This document shows positions 1 to 10,400 of a stretch of 64,000 nt of DNA, piece by piece. The translations under genes and the position numbers were made by a program. The stretch covers positions 41,090 to 105,089 of the forward strand of contig NZ_FNVF01000017.1 in the NCBI RefSeq assembly GCF_900107975.1. The letters are read 5' to 3'. Under the pieces are notes generated by a model. The model had not been told where the DNA came from and did no database searches. It was given only the letters and a program-made list of their open reading frames with translations. How positions within the stretch are numbered: position 1 is the stretch's first letter; each line of letters starts with the position of its first letter. This DNA is from Paenibacillus sp. UNC499MF. Lineage in GTDB: Bacteria > Bacillota > Bacilli > Paenibacillales > NBRC-103111.

Positions 1-285
1 GCAAGGATTTGCGCCGACAGCGGCGAAAAGAACGAACTAGAGCCTTTACGGTCTTTTTCCGGCCGAAGAGACGACAAGAAAGGAGCCGCCCTTATGGAAC
101 AAGCGCACGGTACATCCGCAGCCGCCAGATTCAGCAGAGCCTGATTGCGGGTATTGTTTCTCAGAACTTAAGACAGGCACGGCCTATAAACGAGGGAGTT
201 CAGAGAAACACTAGTCATGCTCCCCGTGATCCGGGATTCAACCCGTGCTGGTGATAACTCATTTCGAGCGAGAAAGAGGAAGCCT
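1..285. other. Upstream of ytvI, no gene recognised
   Basis: No convincing gene is seen in these 285 bases. A 16-codon ORF (94-144, plus strand) follows AGGAG at a reasonable distance, but it resembles nothing and may be chance. The region must carry the ytvI promoter or the end of an upstream transcript, and no clear promoter was found. Confidence 0.4.
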
Positions 286-1419
286 ATGAGAGTGTTCAAT
301 CCGTACCTGCTGCACAAAATTTTCCGGGGGGCCCTGGTCCTGCTGTTCCTTGTGGCGGGCTGGCTGCTGCTGCGGTACGTATCCCCGCTGATTTATCCCT
401 TCATTATCGGATGGCTGCTGGCCTATGTATTGAATCCGATCGTCAACATGCTGCAGCGAAAAGCCAAAATGCCGCGCTGGCTGTCCGCAACGCTGGTTAT
501 TCTTCTGCTGATCGCCATCACGGTTACGGCCATGACCCTGCTGGTGACCAAAGTAATTGTAGAACTGGGCACGCTGGCCGAAAATTTACAAAGTATGATC
601 AACGGCTGGAAGGATCAGGCGACCGGATTTTTAAATTCGGCCTGGTTTCAAGGGATTGTGGGGCAGCTTAACGATTTCATGCGCGCCAACAATCTCGACC
701 TCAGCAGCAACCTCAGCTCCGTTACGGGAACGGTTGCCGACTTCAGCTCCAACGCTTTGAAATATATCGTCAACTCGCTGATCCATATCATCCAGTCCCT
801 GCCGAACATCGCCACCGTATCCATCATTGTTCTGATGGCGACCTTCTTTATCAGCAAAGACTGGTACCGTCTCGTAATGCGCTACACCGTGCTGGTGCCG
901 GAAACCGTCCGCAAAGCGACCCGTCTCATCTCCAGCGATTTGCAGAAGGCGCTGTTCGGCTTTATGCGCGCCCAGCTCATTCTCATTTCCTTGACGACGG
1001 TCGCCGTCATTATCGGGCTGCTCATCCTGCAAGTGGACTTCGCCATTACCATCGGCCTTCTGATCGGCCTATGCGATCTGATGCCTTATCTCGGCACCGG
1101 CGCCGTCCTCGTTCCGTGGATCATTTACTGCTTTTTCAAAGGCAACCTTTTCCTCGGAATCGGATTGTCCGTCCTGTACGGCCTGATCGTCGTAGTGCGG
1201 CAGATTATGGAGCCCAAAGTGCTCGCCTCAAGCGTGGGGCTGGATCCGCTCGCCGCCTTGATCGCCCTGTTTGTAGGACTCAAGCTGTTCGGCGTCGTAG
1301 GACTCATCCTCGGCCCCGTGCTTATGGTGGTCTTGACGGCGGTGTATAAAGCAAACGTCTTCCACGACATTGCCCGTTACATAAAAAATGGCCCGGCCGC
1401 GAACACGGAGGTTCGCTGA
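286..1419 (+). CDS. ytvI: Sporulation integral membrane protein YtvI (AI-2E transporter family)
   Basis: This 377-residue polytopic membrane protein belongs to the AI-2E exporter/permease (UPF0118) family. It shows an N-terminal pair of membrane segments (about residues 14-50), a third near 65-90, a long amphipathic middle stretch, and a C-terminal block of hydrophobic helices ending in the family-typical GLILGPVLMVV. In Bacillus, YtvI lies near pyk, fxsA and citZ and is counted as a sporulation membrane protein; its transport substrate is not established. The ATG at 286 is preferred over the longer frame because GAAAGAGGA sits just upstream. It is convergent with fxsA and shares a terminator with it. 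Confidence 0.85.
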   Translation: MRVFNPYLLHKIFRGALVLLFLVAGWLLLRYVSPLIYPFIIGWLLAYVLNPIVNMLQRKAKMPRWLSATLVILLLIAITVTAMTLLVTKVIVELGTLAENLQSMINGWKDQATGFLNSAWFQGIVGQLNDFMRANNLDLSSNLSSVTGTVADFSSNALKYIVNSLIHIIQSLPNIATVSIIVLMATFFISKDWYRLVMRYTVLVPETVRKATRLISSDLQKALFGFMRAQLILISLTTVAVIIGLLILQVDFAITIGLLIGLCDLMPYLGTGAVLVPWIIYCFFKGNLFLGIGLSVLYGLIVVVRQIMEPKVLASSVGLDPLAALIALFVGLKLFGVVGLILGPVLMVVLTAVYKANVFHDIARYIKNGPAANTEVR

Positions 1420-1447
1420 CCGGGCTTTTCTTTGGACCTGCTTAACC

Positions 1448-1500
1448 GGAAACGGCGGAACCGCACAAGCTGCTGTTTCGCCGTTTCCGTTTTTTATTTT
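1448..1500. terminator. Bidirectional terminator between ytvI and fxsA
   Basis: A perfect 10-bp stem (GGAAACGGCG at 1448-1457 with CGCCGTTTCC at 1479-1488) is followed by a T-rich tract. It separates two convergent genes. The fxsA stop codon falls in its tail. Confidence 0.85.
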
Positions 1501-1894
1501 ACCTGCGATTAATGAACATAAACCGTCCGTTCCTCATCAGCTTCTGCAGCAGAACCAGAATTCCCATTTTAAACAGGGAACGTGTAAAAGGGACCACCAG
1601 CAGCAGACCCGCCAGATCGGTAAGGAAGCCCGGCACGATCAGCAGCAGGCCGCCGACAAAGACGCAGACGCTGTCCAGCACGGAATCCGTCGGGTTCTGG
1701 CCCATAGACAGCTGATTGCGGGCATAGGGCAGAAAGCGGGACGCTTCCTTTCTCACGATAAGAGCCCCCGCGGCACCCGTCAGCAGAATCAGCCCGAACG
1801 TCATCCAGCCTCCTATCAGATGGGCCATGCCGATGATACAAGCGATCTCAAGGACCGGTACGATAATAAAGACAGCAAGCGCAATACGCAACAC
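1499..1894 (-). CDS. fxsA: FxsA family membrane protein
   Basis: This 131-residue protein is a member of the FxsA (suppressor of F exclusion) family of small membrane proteins. It has an N-terminal hydrophobic segment (about residues 3-22), a second around 30-45, and a longer hydrophobic pair around 78-115 containing the family-like VPGFLTDLAGLLLLVP pattern. The tail is basic. It lies 3 bp downstream of the thioesterase gene and is probably cotranscribed with it. In E. coli the family affects phage T7 exclusion; its native role in Firmicutes is unknown. Confidence 0.85.
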   Translation of the reverse strand: MLRIALAVFIIVPVLEIACIIGMAHLIGGWMTFGLILLTGAAGALIVRKEASRFLPYARNQLSMGQNPTDSVLDSVCVFVGGLLLIVPGFLTDLAGLLLVVPFTRSLFKMGILVLLQKLMRNGRFMFINRR

Positions 1895-1897
1895 CGG

Positions 1898-2329
1898 CTA
1901 TCCCTCCCTTTGCAGCCATTCATATAATTCAGGCGCTTCCTTATCTATACGTACAGGCCTCCAGGAAGGATTCACCCAGGCGTGCTTCGTAGTACCCGTG
2001 ACAAGAAGTTCTTCCCCCCGCCGCACTTCGTACTCAAACTCCAGCTTCACCGTCGTGTAGCTTGTGACGCGGGCCAGAATCGTAATTTCGTCGTCATAAC
2101 GGGCCGGGCGCACATACTTCAGTTCGGCACCGACGACCGGCAGCAGCAGCCCCAGCTCCTCCATCCGCTTGTACGGAAAACCTCTGTCCCGGATATATTC
2201 CGTGCGTGCGATTTCCAGCCAGGTCAAATAATTGGCATGGTATACGACTCCCATCTGGTCGGTTTCCTGATACCTGACCCGGATGCCGTACGGAAACCAT
2301 TCGCGCTCCTTCGTAACTTCGTTCGGCAA
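1898..2329 (-). CDS. Acyl-CoA thioesterase, hotdog fold (YbgC/FadM family)
   Basis: This 143-residue hotdog-fold protein has the 4-hydroxybenzoyl-CoA-thioesterase-like signature: RYQETDQMGVVYHANYLTWL, where the Asp (D of ETDQMG) is the usual catalytic residue, followed by the EIARTEYIR helix. It probably hydrolyses acyl-CoA or acyl-ACP thioesters in the cytoplasm. I chose a TTG start at 2329 because AGGAGG lies 7 bases upstream. A longer frame reaching 2422 would run through the pyk terminator and begins with non-conserved sequence. It precedes fxsA by 3 bp. Confidence 0.85.
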   Translation of the reverse strand: MPNEVTKEREWFPYGIRVRYQETDQMGVVYHANYLTWLEIARTEYIRDRGFPYKRMEELGLLLPVVGAELKYVRPARYDDEITILARVTSYTTVKLEFEYEVRRGEELLVTGTTKHAWVNPSWRPVRIDKEAPELYEWLQREG

Positions 2330-2387
2330 GGTCCTTCCTCCTGTCTTTTGGTTGTCCCGTTGTTGAGACTTTTTGTCCCCGGGTTTG

Positions 2388-2424
2388 AAAAAAAGAGTGA
2401 ACCCGCTGTCAGGCGGACTCACTC
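2388..2424 (-). terminator. pyk transcript terminator
   Basis: Read on the minus strand, GAGTGA-GTCCGC pairs with GCGGGT-TCACTC around a 6-base loop, followed by seven T residues. It lies 19 bp after the pyk stop codon. Confidence 0.8.
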
Positions 2425-2442
2425 CTTACTTATCCGAGTCGG

Positions 2443-4203
2443 TTACAGGACGCGCGCACGTCCCGAGTATACAATCCCTACTTCAGGGAACAAGGTAATT
2501 TCCATGTCGTCCTTGATCAGGTCAAGGGCACGTTCAACCCCGACGATAACCGGGATGCCCAGGCTGAGAGCTACCACCGCGGCGTGGGAAGTAATTCCGC
2601 CCACGTCCGTGATCAGACCCGCCGCACGCTCGATAGCCGGCATATAGTCCTTGTCGGTCGTGTTGGTGACCAGGATGGCGCCGTCCTTCATTTTGCTGAC
2701 GGCCTCCTCGGCTGTTTCGGCCGTTACGACGATGCCTTTCGCGTGCTGGGTACCGATACCGGTTCCTTTGGCGATCATTTCGCCGACCTGGTGAACCTTC
2801 ATCAGGTTCGTAGTACCGGAGCTTCCGATCGGCACGCCGGCCGTGATCACGACGATATCACCGAGATCCACGTAGCCTTCGCGGATGCTTCCGTCAACCG
2901 CCTGCTCAAACAGCTCGTCCGTCGTCTGAGCATCTCCGTGAAGAAGTACCGGCTGTACGCCCCAGACAAGGTTCAGACGGCGCATAACCTGCGGATTGCG
3001 CGTTACGGCAACGATCGGCGCCTTCGGACGGTACTTGGATACCATTCTGGCGGTATATCCGCTTTCCGTAGCGGTTACGATCGCTTTGGCATCAAGCTCC
3101 AGAGCGGCGTTGGCGACGGATTGGGAAATGGATTCCGTTACCGTCGTTTGCAGCGCGTGCGCTTGACGCAGGAAAATTTCGCGGTATTCCAGTGCCGCTT
3201 CCGCACGCTGTGCGATGCGGGACATGGTTTCTACCGCTTCAACCGGATATTTCCCGGCAGCCGTTTCGCCGGACAGCATGATCGCGTCGGAGCCGTCGAA
3301 CACGGCATTCGCCACGTCACTCGCTTCGGCACGGGTCGGGCGCGGATTGCGCTGCATGGAGTCAAGCATCATCGTAGCGGTAATAACCGGTTTGCCGACC
3401 AGGTTACATTTCTTGATCATTTGCTTCTGCACAACCGGCACGTCTTCCGGCGGAATTTCCACGCCAAGGTCGCCGCGGGCAACCATCAGGCCGTCGGAAA
3501 CTTCCAGAATTTCATCGAGGTTGTCTACGCCTTCCTGATTCTCGATCTTCGAGATGATCTGGATGTGCGAAGCGTTGTGGCGCTCAAGCAGCTCGCGGAT
3601 TTCAAGCACGTCGCTTGCTTTACGGACGAAAGAAGCGGCGATGAAATCGATGCCCTGCTCGATACCGAATACGATATCGTTAGCGTCTTTTTCCGTAATA
3701 CCCGGCAGCGAAATGCTGACGCCCGGAACGTTCACGCCTTTTTTGCTTTTAATCGGACCGCTGTTCACGATGCGGCATTTGATATCCGTTCCTTGAACGG
3801 CTTCAACCGACAGACCGATCAGACCGTCATCAATCAGAATCGTGTCGCCGGGCTTAACGTCTTCCGCCAGACCTTCGTAAGTTACGGACACGCGTTCACG
3901 ATCTCCGAGAATTTCTTCGGTCGTCAGGGTAATCATCTCGCCCGCCGCCAATTCGATCGGCTCTTCTTTCAGCTTGCCGAGACGGATCTCGGGGCCTTTC
4001 GTATCCAGCAAAATGGATACGTTGCGGCCTCCGAGCTCTTCGCAGGCAGCGCGGAGATTTTTGATCCGGCCGCCGTGCTCTTCAAAATCGCCGTGAGAGA
4101 AGTTCAGTCTCATCACGTTCATTCCTGCCGTTACGAGCTTCTTGAGGTTTTCTTTGGACTCGCTTGCCGGTCCGATGGTACATACAATTTTTGTCTTACG
4201 CAT
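2443..4203 (-). CDS. pyk: Pyruvate kinase with C-terminal PEP-utiliser-like domain
   Basis: This 586-residue enzyme converts phosphoenolpyruvate and ADP to pyruvate and ATP in glycolysis. The N-terminus ([16 protein letters not shown]) and the [27 protein letters not shown] and TATMMLDSM blocks are the catalytic TIM-barrel signatures. After the usual C-terminal allosteric domain (to about residue 470) comes an extra domain of about 110 residues with [12 protein letters not shown], the PPDK-type phosphohistidine-like motif found in Bacillaceae pyruvate kinases. Its start overlaps the end of accA by 8 bp, with AGGAGGGTAACC as ribosome site inside accA, so translation of the two is coupled. The usual intervening pfkA is absent here. 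Confidence 0.97.
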   Translation of the reverse strand: MRKTKIVCTIGPASESKENLKKLVTAGMNVMRLNFSHGDFEEHGGRIKNLRAACEELGGRNVSILLDTKGPEIRLGKLKEEPIELAAGEMITLTTEEILGDRERVSVTYEGLAEDVKPGDTILIDDGLIGLSVEAVQGTDIKCRIVNSGPIKSKKGVNVPGVSISLPGITEKDANDIVFGIEQGIDFIAASFVRKASDVLEIRELLERHNASHIQIISKIENQEGVDNLDEILEVSDGLMVARGDLGVEIPPEDVPVVQKQMIKKCNLVGKPVITATMMLDSMQRNPRPTRAEASDVANAVFDGSDAIMLSGETAAGKYPVEAVETMSRIAQRAEAALEYREIFLRQAHALQTTVTESISQSVANAALELDAKAIVTATESGYTARMVSKYRPKAPIVAVTRNPQVMRRLNLVWGVQPVLLHGDAQTTDELFEQAVDGSIREGYVDLGDIVVITAGVPIGSSGTTNLMKVHQVGEMIAKGTGIGTQHAKGIVVTAETAEEAVSKMKDGAILVTNTTDKDYMPAIERAAGLITDVGGITSHAAVVALSLGIPVIVGVERALDLIKDDMEITLFPEVGIVYSGRARVL

Positions 4204-5170
4204 GGTTACCCTCCTGAGTAAATGTATATCTGCCGATTTGTCTGAATTTGAGGTATCTGTCTTCTTTGAGCTCCTCTTCCGACATCGCTAACAGCGGCTG
4301 CATGTGCTCCAGAACGGCCGCCTTAATATTCGCCGACTGGAGCTCCACATCACGATGGGCGCCACCCTGCGGTTCGGAGACGACGCCGTCGATAACGCCT
4401 AGTTCCTCGATATCCTTGGCGGTGATTTTCATCGCTTCCGCGGCATGCAGAGATTTGGATGCATCATTGTACAAAATGGAAGCCGCTCCTTCGGGACTGA
4501 TGACCGAGTATATGGCATTCTCGAGCATAATCACTCGGTTGCCGACGCCAAGCGCGAGCGCTCCGCCGCTGCCTCCTTCGCCGATCACGACGCAGATCAC
4601 AGGCACGCGAAGACCGGCCATGACGAGCAGATTGCGCGCAATCGCTTCCCCTTGGCCCCTCTCTTCTGCGGCGTTGCCCGGAAATGCCCCTTTCGTATCG
4701 ATGAACGTGATGACGGGACGGCCGAACTTGTCCGCCTGCTTCATGAGACGAAGCGCTTTACGGAAGCCTTCCGGATGCGGACAGCCGAAATTGCGGGCGA
4801 TATTGTCCTTCGTATCCTTGCCCTTCTGATGACCCACGACCGTAACGGGAAGCCCGTCCAGCTTGGCGACGCCGCCGATAATGGCCAGGTCGTCCCCGTA
4901 CAGGCGGTCTCCGTGGAGCTCCACGAAGTCCGTAAAGATTCTCTCTATGTAGTCGATGGTCGTCGGGCGCTGCGGATGCCGGGCCAGCTGCATTTTCTCC
5001 GATGCGGACATCGTGGAATACAACTCCTGCTGCAGCTCGGCATACCGTTCCTCCAGACGACGGATTTCATCCGTAAAATCGATTTTTTTCTCCTCACCGA
5101 AACGCTTCAGTTCGTCAATTTTGCTGCGAAGCTCAGTCAGTGGCTGCTCAAATGACAATTCACCCGCCAT
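4196..5170 (-). CDS. accA: Acetyl-CoA carboxylase carboxyltransferase subunit alpha
   Basis: This 324-residue subunit forms the carboxyltransferase with AccD, moving CO2 from biotin to acetyl-CoA to make malonyl-CoA for fatty-acid synthesis. An N-terminal coiled segment ([14 protein letters not shown]) leads into the crotonase-like domain with [29 protein letters not shown] and [14 protein letters not shown]. An upstream in-frame ATG at 5179 abuts the AAAGGGG ribosome site, so I chose the ATG at 5170, nine bases after it. It overlaps accD by 11 bp and pyk by 8 bp, giving a tightly coupled accD-accA-pyk operon. Confidence 0.96.
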   Translation of the reverse strand: MAGELSFEQPLTELRSKIDELKRFGEEKKIDFTDEIRRLEERYAELQQELYSTMSASEKMQLARHPQRPTTIDYIERIFTDFVELHGDRLYGDDLAIIGGVAKLDGLPVTVVGHQKGKDTKDNIARNFGCPHPEGFRKALRLMKQADKFGRPVITFIDTKGAFPGNAAEERGQGEAIARNLLVMAGLRVPVICVVIGEGGSGGALALGVGNRVIMLENAIYSVISPEGAASILYNDASKSLHAAEAMKITAKDIEELGVIDGVVSEPQGGAHRDVELQSANIKAAVLEHMQPLLAMSEEELKEDRYLKFRQIGRYTFTQEGNHA

Positions 5171-6023
5171 AATTCGCATCCCCTTTCACGTGCATATCAA
5201 GCAGCTTGATCAGCGTGGTCCGCATGTCTTTACGTGCCACAACCTTGTCCACCTGTCCGCGCAGAAGGTTGAATTCCGCGGTTTGGAAGTTGTCAGGCAG
5301 TTTCTGCTTGATCGTCTGCTCGATGACACGGCGGCCGGTAAAGCCGAACGATGCTGCGGGTTCCGCGATAATAATATCGCCGAGCATGGCAAAGCTTGCC
5401 GAAACCCCTCCGAAAGTCGGATCGGTAATGACGGAAACGAACAAGCCGCCTTTTTCATCCAGCTTCTGGATAGCCGCACTTGTTTTAGCCATTTGCATGA
5501 GACTGAGAATGCTCTCCTGCATGCGGGCTCCGCCAGAAGTCGAGAACAGAATGAGCGGATACTTCTTCTGGATGGCGCTCTCAATGGCGCGCGTCAGCTT
5601 CTCGCCTACAACGGAACCGAGGGAGCCGCCCATAAAGTCAAAGCTCATCGCGCCAAATACGACCGGATATCCCCCGATCGTGCCTTCACCGGTAACGATG
5701 GCGTCCTTCAGGCCGGTCTTGTCCTTCGCTTTGGTAATTTTATTCTCGTAATCCGGAAAACCGAGCGGATCTTCCGAAATCATATTCTCATCATACTCGA
5801 ACAGACGCCCTTCATCGAGGGTCATCGTCATACGTTCCATCGCATTTAATTTGTAATGATAATTGCAGGACGTACAAACTTTCAAGTTTTTCTCAAGCTC
5901 TTTACTGTATTGAATAGTTCCGCAGCGCGGACATTTATTCATCAGCCCTTCGGGTATGTCGCGTTTCGCTTTCTCGGAAGGGATAGTTGCATATTTGCGT
6001 TTTTGAAAAAGATCCTTTAGCAC
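5160..6023 (-). CDS. accD: Acetyl-CoA carboxylase carboxyltransferase subunit beta
   Basis: This 287-residue protein is the beta carboxyltransferase subunit of acetyl-CoA carboxylase. The four-cysteine zinc ribbon is visible at residues about 31-53 (CPRCG and CTSC). The crotonase fold follows, with [14 protein letters not shown] [12 protein letters not shown] and the [24 protein letters not shown] acyl-CoA and oxyanion-hole region. It is the first gene of accD-accA-pyk. No terminator is seen between these genes. Confidence 0.96.
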   Translation of the reverse strand: MLKDLFQKRKYATIPSEKAKRDIPEGLMNKCPRCGTIQYSKELEKNLKVCTSCNYHYKLNAMERMTMTLDEGRLFEYDENMISEDPLGFPDYENKITKAKDKTGLKDAIVTGEGTIGGYPVVFGAMSFDFMGGSLGSVVGEKLTRAIESAIQKKYPLILFSTSGGARMQESILSLMQMAKTSAAIQKLDEKGGLFVSVITDPTFGGVSASFAMLGDIIIAEPAASFGFTGRRVIEQTIKQKLPDNFQTAEFNLLRGQVDKVVARKDMRTTLIKLLDMHVKGDANYGG

Positions 6024-6108
6024 ATTTGCACCTCTCTGGCTTACAATTTCCGCTCAGCCGTATCGCTGCGGAGGTTTCATAAAACAAACGCCTTCGCAAC
6101 CGCTGCGG

Positions 6109-6297
6109 TCAGCGATGTAAAATGGTGTTGAGTACTTCTTGAACCTCTTCCACTTCACCCTCGGGAACCACGATTTCAAATTGGTTCTTGGTCATGGAGA
6201 TTGCTCGAATTTGGACCAGAAATCCCTCCTCCGACAGGCGTTGCTTTATACGCTCCGCAATTTTGGCGGTGGGGGCAATATAAATCACGGTCCACAT
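6109..6297 (-). CDS. Small conserved protein, DUF2007-like fold
   Basis: This 62-residue protein begins MWTVIYIAPTAKIAERIK and alternates strand-helix-strand as in the DUF2007-type putative signal-transducing proteins (residues 2-9 strand, 12-24 helix, 27-33 strand, 40-46 strand, 49-60 helix). I do not know its function. The ATG at 6297 is well supported by AGGAGG nine bases upstream; longer frames upstream are not coding-like. It stands alone, 85 bp upstream of accD, with its own probable promoter at 6398-6425. Confidence 0.75.
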   Translation of the reverse strand: MWTVIYIAPTAKIAERIKQRLSEEGFLVQIRAISMTKNQFEIVVPEGEVEEVQEVLNTILHR

Positions 6298-6397
6298 GGG
6301 GATATACCTCCTCAACAGTACCCGGGTAAAATGGATAGCGCCAAAACGAAAATGACGCAGCAGCGTATCTCTAGCCTTCACTTTCCGTTCTCTCAAG

Positions 6398-6425
6398 TCT
6401 ATACAATGGAATAATGATAACACAA
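6398..6425 (-). promoter_or_regulatory. Probable sigma-A promoter for the 62-residue gene
   Basis: On the minus strand TTGTGT (6420-6425) and TATAGA (6398-6403) are 16 bp apart. Transcription would start near 6391 and leave a leader of about 95 bases. Confidence 0.4.
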
Positions 6426-6593
6426 CCTCTAATTTTACCGCAAGGAAGGGTTGTCTTCCCCAAGAGGCGTCCGCTGCACCGACATTTGAGATTACAGTTG
6501 GAAAAAGAAGGATATCGCATGCCGCGCCCCGCTGTTCACAGCCCGGATACCAAGGCATTTCCTCCGTTAAAAAAGCGTTTCCCCGCTTAGGCC

Positions 6594-6640
6594 CGACAAA
6601 AAAAACTTCCCTGGCCCGGGGGCTGGTGAAGTTTTTGTGA
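6594..6640 (-). terminator. Terminator downstream of the 6786-7139 gene
   Basis: AAAAACTTC (6601-6609) and GAAGTTTTT (6628-6636) form a perfect outer stem with GC-rich interior. On the minus strand the hairpin is followed by a long T run. Confidence 0.7.
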
Positions 6641-6785
6641 ATCGGACATGCGGACGCTGCCGCCGCGCCGGCCGCTTCGCCAAGACGGCGCCCCCCGTTC
6701 GAGGACTTGCCGCAGAAAAGAATCGGAGCTGGGCAGGCTCCTTCGTATTCACTCCGTTTTCGCCCTTTTCGCAAAATTCCTCGAA

Positions 6786-7139
6786 CTACGTCGAAACGGT
6801 TTTGTTCCGATGGGCGATTGCGGCGGATGCCGCCGCGGCCAGACCGGCCGCAAGATCGCCGAGAAACACGTGAATTTCCCGCTCATGATCGTTGAGATCG
6901 CGGATAACGCCTAGTTTCTGCTTATCCAGATAATCGAAGCTCGTCAGAACGATCATACCATACACATGTACAATTCCAAAAGCCAGCGTTTCGTCCACCC
7001 CGTAAAGGGGCTCGACCGCTTCCATAATGCTTTGCAGCGGCTCGGGAAGAAGCTTGCGTTCCGCCGGCTCATCCGGCGCGCTGCCGGTCATCGGGGTGTA
7101 CTGCAACTTCGCGTTTGGCAAGTGGTTGACCACCGTCAT
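6786..7139 (-). CDS. Hypothetical protein
   Basis: This frame of about 117 residues is not recognised. The middle (EPLQSIMEAVEPLYGVDETLAFGIVHVYGMIVLTSFDYL is its most protein-like part) looks helical and folded, and the C-terminal part is Ala-rich (about residues 92-112). A good terminator follows it, which supports transcription. No clear Shine-Dalgarno precedes the ATG at 7139; a GTG at 7199 with a weak GGAAAG is an alternative start. It is downstream of dnaE on the same strand. Confidence 0.4.
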   Translation of the reverse strand: MTVVNHLPNAKLQYTPMTGSAPDEPAERKLLPEPLQSIMEAVEPLYGVDETLAFGIVHVYGMIVLTSFDYLDKQKLGVIRDLNDHEREIHVFLGDLAAGLAAAASAAIAHRNKTVST

Positions 7140-7420
7140 GTGACGCCGAGCACCGCGCGCTGGGAGCTTGGCGGGGTGCGGAAAGAGCACACTTATCACG
7201 CTTTCCAGGCAAGCCTACATCGTTAAGCTTTGTTGTAAGGCCCCTGAGACGGAAAACAATTTCGGCGATACTCACCGCGGTCACACCCTCTTCCGCAGCA
7301 TTTGCAGCACCGGCTCCGAACTCCTGCTTCATTCTTCCCTTATCCGGCTGTTCTGTTACCTAGCGAATGCGGGCAGGCTGCCGCTTTTGGCGGTTTACAA
7401 ATGACGCCGGAAAAGGAGGA

Positions 7421-10400
7421 TTATTTCACCTTTACACAATCCTTTCCCATCAACTGTTCGATCGAACGGAACAGCTCCGGGGAAGGCTTGACGCGGTACT
7501 GGCCGCTCAAAGCCAGCAGCCGCTGGGTGCGCTCGTAGAACAGCGCGACCTCCAGCGGTCCCGCGTGAAGCTGAAGCAGTTCCTGCAGCTTCACGAGGTT
7601 TTGCGGCTCTTCCAGGTGAGCCGCGATCTTGACATACACCCGCTGCCGGGAAGCCCCGGCGGGTGTGCCCTGCGCGGCGGAGCGCCGCGTTTCATCCGCG
7701 GACCGGGCTGCGGATGGGCGCTGCGAATCCGCGCTGCCGCGGACCGCGGCACGGCCGGGCGATCCCGTCCGGTCGGCGGTTTCGCCGTCCGGATGCGGGC
7801 CGCCTCCCGGGTCAGCGTGGACGCCGCCCGCTGCCGGGCCTGCGCCGGGACGCGCGCCATCGGCGCCAAGGCCGCGGTCTTCAGCGGCTCCGCGGCGCGT
7901 CTCGCGCACGACGCTGGAGCCGCGGGCGAAGCCTGCGCCGGATGCCGCCGCGGCCCCGGCCGGCCCCGCTTGGCCGCCGCCGTCTCCGGCAGGCCGCGGG
8001 CCGCTTTGGCCGGCTTTCGCGCCGCTGCCCGCTCCTCCGGCGGGACGCGCGTCTGCGTCGGCATTCACGCTGCTGCCCGTTCCCGGGCTCCCGCCGGGCC
8101 GTACGCCTGCGCCCGACTGAACGCCGCGGGCATCACCGGCCGCAGCGCGCCCCCCCTGCGGCGAAGCTCCGGCTCCCCGCGGCGCACCGCCGCCGGAGGC
8201 AGACTGGCCGCCCGGGCGCAGCGGACGGCGCTGCCAGCGGCGGACGGCCGGATCGTCCGGTGCAGCCACGGCCTCCGCCAGCAGCTTCGGCGGGTCTTCG
8301 TCCTGCAGCTGAAGCTTGGCTTTGACAAGGACGACGCTGCCTTTCTGTACGAGCGGAGCATGTTTTTTCCATGTTTCGGGGAATAAAACGACTTCAACCC
8401 GCGCAATCCGGTCTTCCAGATCCATAAAAGCCATAGGCTGGCCTTTCTTCGTGACGATCGTTTTACTGGAGACAACCATCCCCGCCACAATGACTTCACT
8501 GTTGTCGGCGTAATCCTGTAAATAATGGAGCGGGTCCGCTTCGAGCTCACGGAGCAGCGCTTCATGATCATCGAGCGGATGACCCGATATATAAAGCCCG
8601 AGCAGTTCGCGTTCATACTCAAGCTGCTGCGTACGGGAAAGCCGGGCCACTTCCGGAACCTCCACTTCCCAATTCGGTTCTTCAACGAAACCGAATAAGT
8701 GAAGCTGCAGGTCATCACGCTCTTTCCGCCATTTCACCGCCGCCTCTACCGTGTCGTCCAGCATGGCGACAAACTGTGCACGGTGGCCGGGAAAGCCGTC
8801 AAGCGCCCCTCCCTGAATGAGCGATTCGATCACGCGTTTGTTACAGACGCGCAGATCCACTCTCCGGCAGAAGTCGAGCAGGCTCTCGTAAGGTTTCTCC
8901 CGCCGCTCCTTAAGGATCGCTTCGATGGCGTTTGTGCCCACATTTTTGATCGCCGCCAGGCCGAAGCGGATGGCTCCCTTAACGCCGGCAGAAGCTTCGG
9001 AGCTGCCTGCGGCGGATTCCCCGGGATCCACGGCCGGAGAATCTTCTCCCCCGGCATGAACGTGTCCTGCCGTCCCCACGGGCTGTCCGGCTGCACCTCC
9101 GTGAACCGTTTCCGGTTGTCCTTCTGGTGCAGCCTGCAGGGATGCTTTGGGGGCGACAGGCGTAAAATTAACGCCGCTCTCGTTCACATCCGGCGGAAGA
9201 ACTTCAAGCTTCATCCGTCTGCATTCGTCGACATATTCGGCCGTTTTGCGGTGATTACCGACGACGGCCGTCAGCATGGAGGCCATAAAATGCCGCGGAT
9301 AATGCGTCTTCAGGTGCGCCGTCTGGTAAGCCAGCACGCCATAGGCAGTCGCATGCGCACGCGGAAATCCGTAATCCGCGAACCGGACGATCATGTCGTA
9401 GACGCCGTTCGCTTCTTCTTCCTTATACCCTAGCCCTACGCTGCCTTCCACGAAATGCGCGCGCTGTTCGTCAAGCACTTCGCGCTTCTTCTTGGAAACG
9501 GCACGGCGCAGCAGGTCCGCTTCGCCTAGCGAAAAGCCCGCCATTACCGAAGCGATCTGCATAATCTGTTCCTGATAGACGATAATGCCGTACGTATCCT
9601 TAAGGATCGGCACCAGCGCTTCATGCGGAATCTGAGGCTGCGTCAGCCCGTGCTTGCATTCGATGTACCGGGGGATAAACTCCATCGGACCCGGACGGTA
9701 CAAGGCGATTACGGAGATGATATCTTCAAAGCCCGATGGCTTCAAATCCCGGAGCACCTTGCGCACACCCGGCGACTCCAGCTGGAAAATCCCCGTCGTC
9801 TCCCCTCTTCCGAGAAGCTCGTACGTCAAAGGGTCGTTATCCATATCCAGCTGCGCCAGATCCAGCCGGATGCCTTCCTGCTCCTCAATGGATTTCAGGG
9901 TCCGTTCGATGATGGACAAGGTCCGCAGACCGAGAAAATCCATTTTAAGCAGGCCGATGGCTTCCAGATGCTCCATCGAATATTGGGTCAGCGGAGTCTG
10001 TCCGTTCCCTTCCTGCAAAGGAACATAGTGAGTCAGCGGTTCGCGCGAAATGACAACCCCCGCGGCATGTGTCGAAGCGTGTCGCGGCATTCCTTCGACA
10101 CGTTTCGCCATGTTCAGCAGCTCCGCGGTTTTAGGGTGCTTCGCGGCCAGATCTTTCAGATCCGGATTCACCTTCAAGGCCGCTTCCAGTGTCATTCCAA
10201 GCTGTCCCGGGATCATCTTCGCGGCGCGGTCCACTTCGTTGTACGGAACGTTCAGCACCCGGCCGACGTCTCGTACGGCCGCCTTGGCGGCCATCGTACC
10301 GAAGGTGATAATCTGGGCAACGTGCTCCTGCCCGTATTTCGCGACGACATAGTCGATGACTTCGTCCCGCCGCTCGTCGTTAAAGTCGATATCGATATCG

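Larger units (their letters stand above)
6298..6785. other. Intergenic region of about 490 bp
   Basis: No gene is recognised here. The region holds the probable promoter of the 62-residue gene (6398-6425) and the terminator of the minus-strand transcript coming from 6786 (6594-6640). Open frames in this stretch have no ribosome site or family likeness. Confidence 0.5.

Noticed and set aside
9..254. 81-codon ORF at the window start
   Set aside because: It is highly Arg-rich, has no ribosome site, and does not look like a protein.
2330..2422. Longer start for the thioesterase
   Set aside because: It would pass through the pyk terminator and lacks a ribosome site, whereas the TTG at 2329 has an ideal one.
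6298..6774. N-terminal extension of the 62-residue protein to 221 residues
   Set aside because: The strong AGGAGG site fits the ATG at 6297, and the extension would run through a promoter and a terminator.
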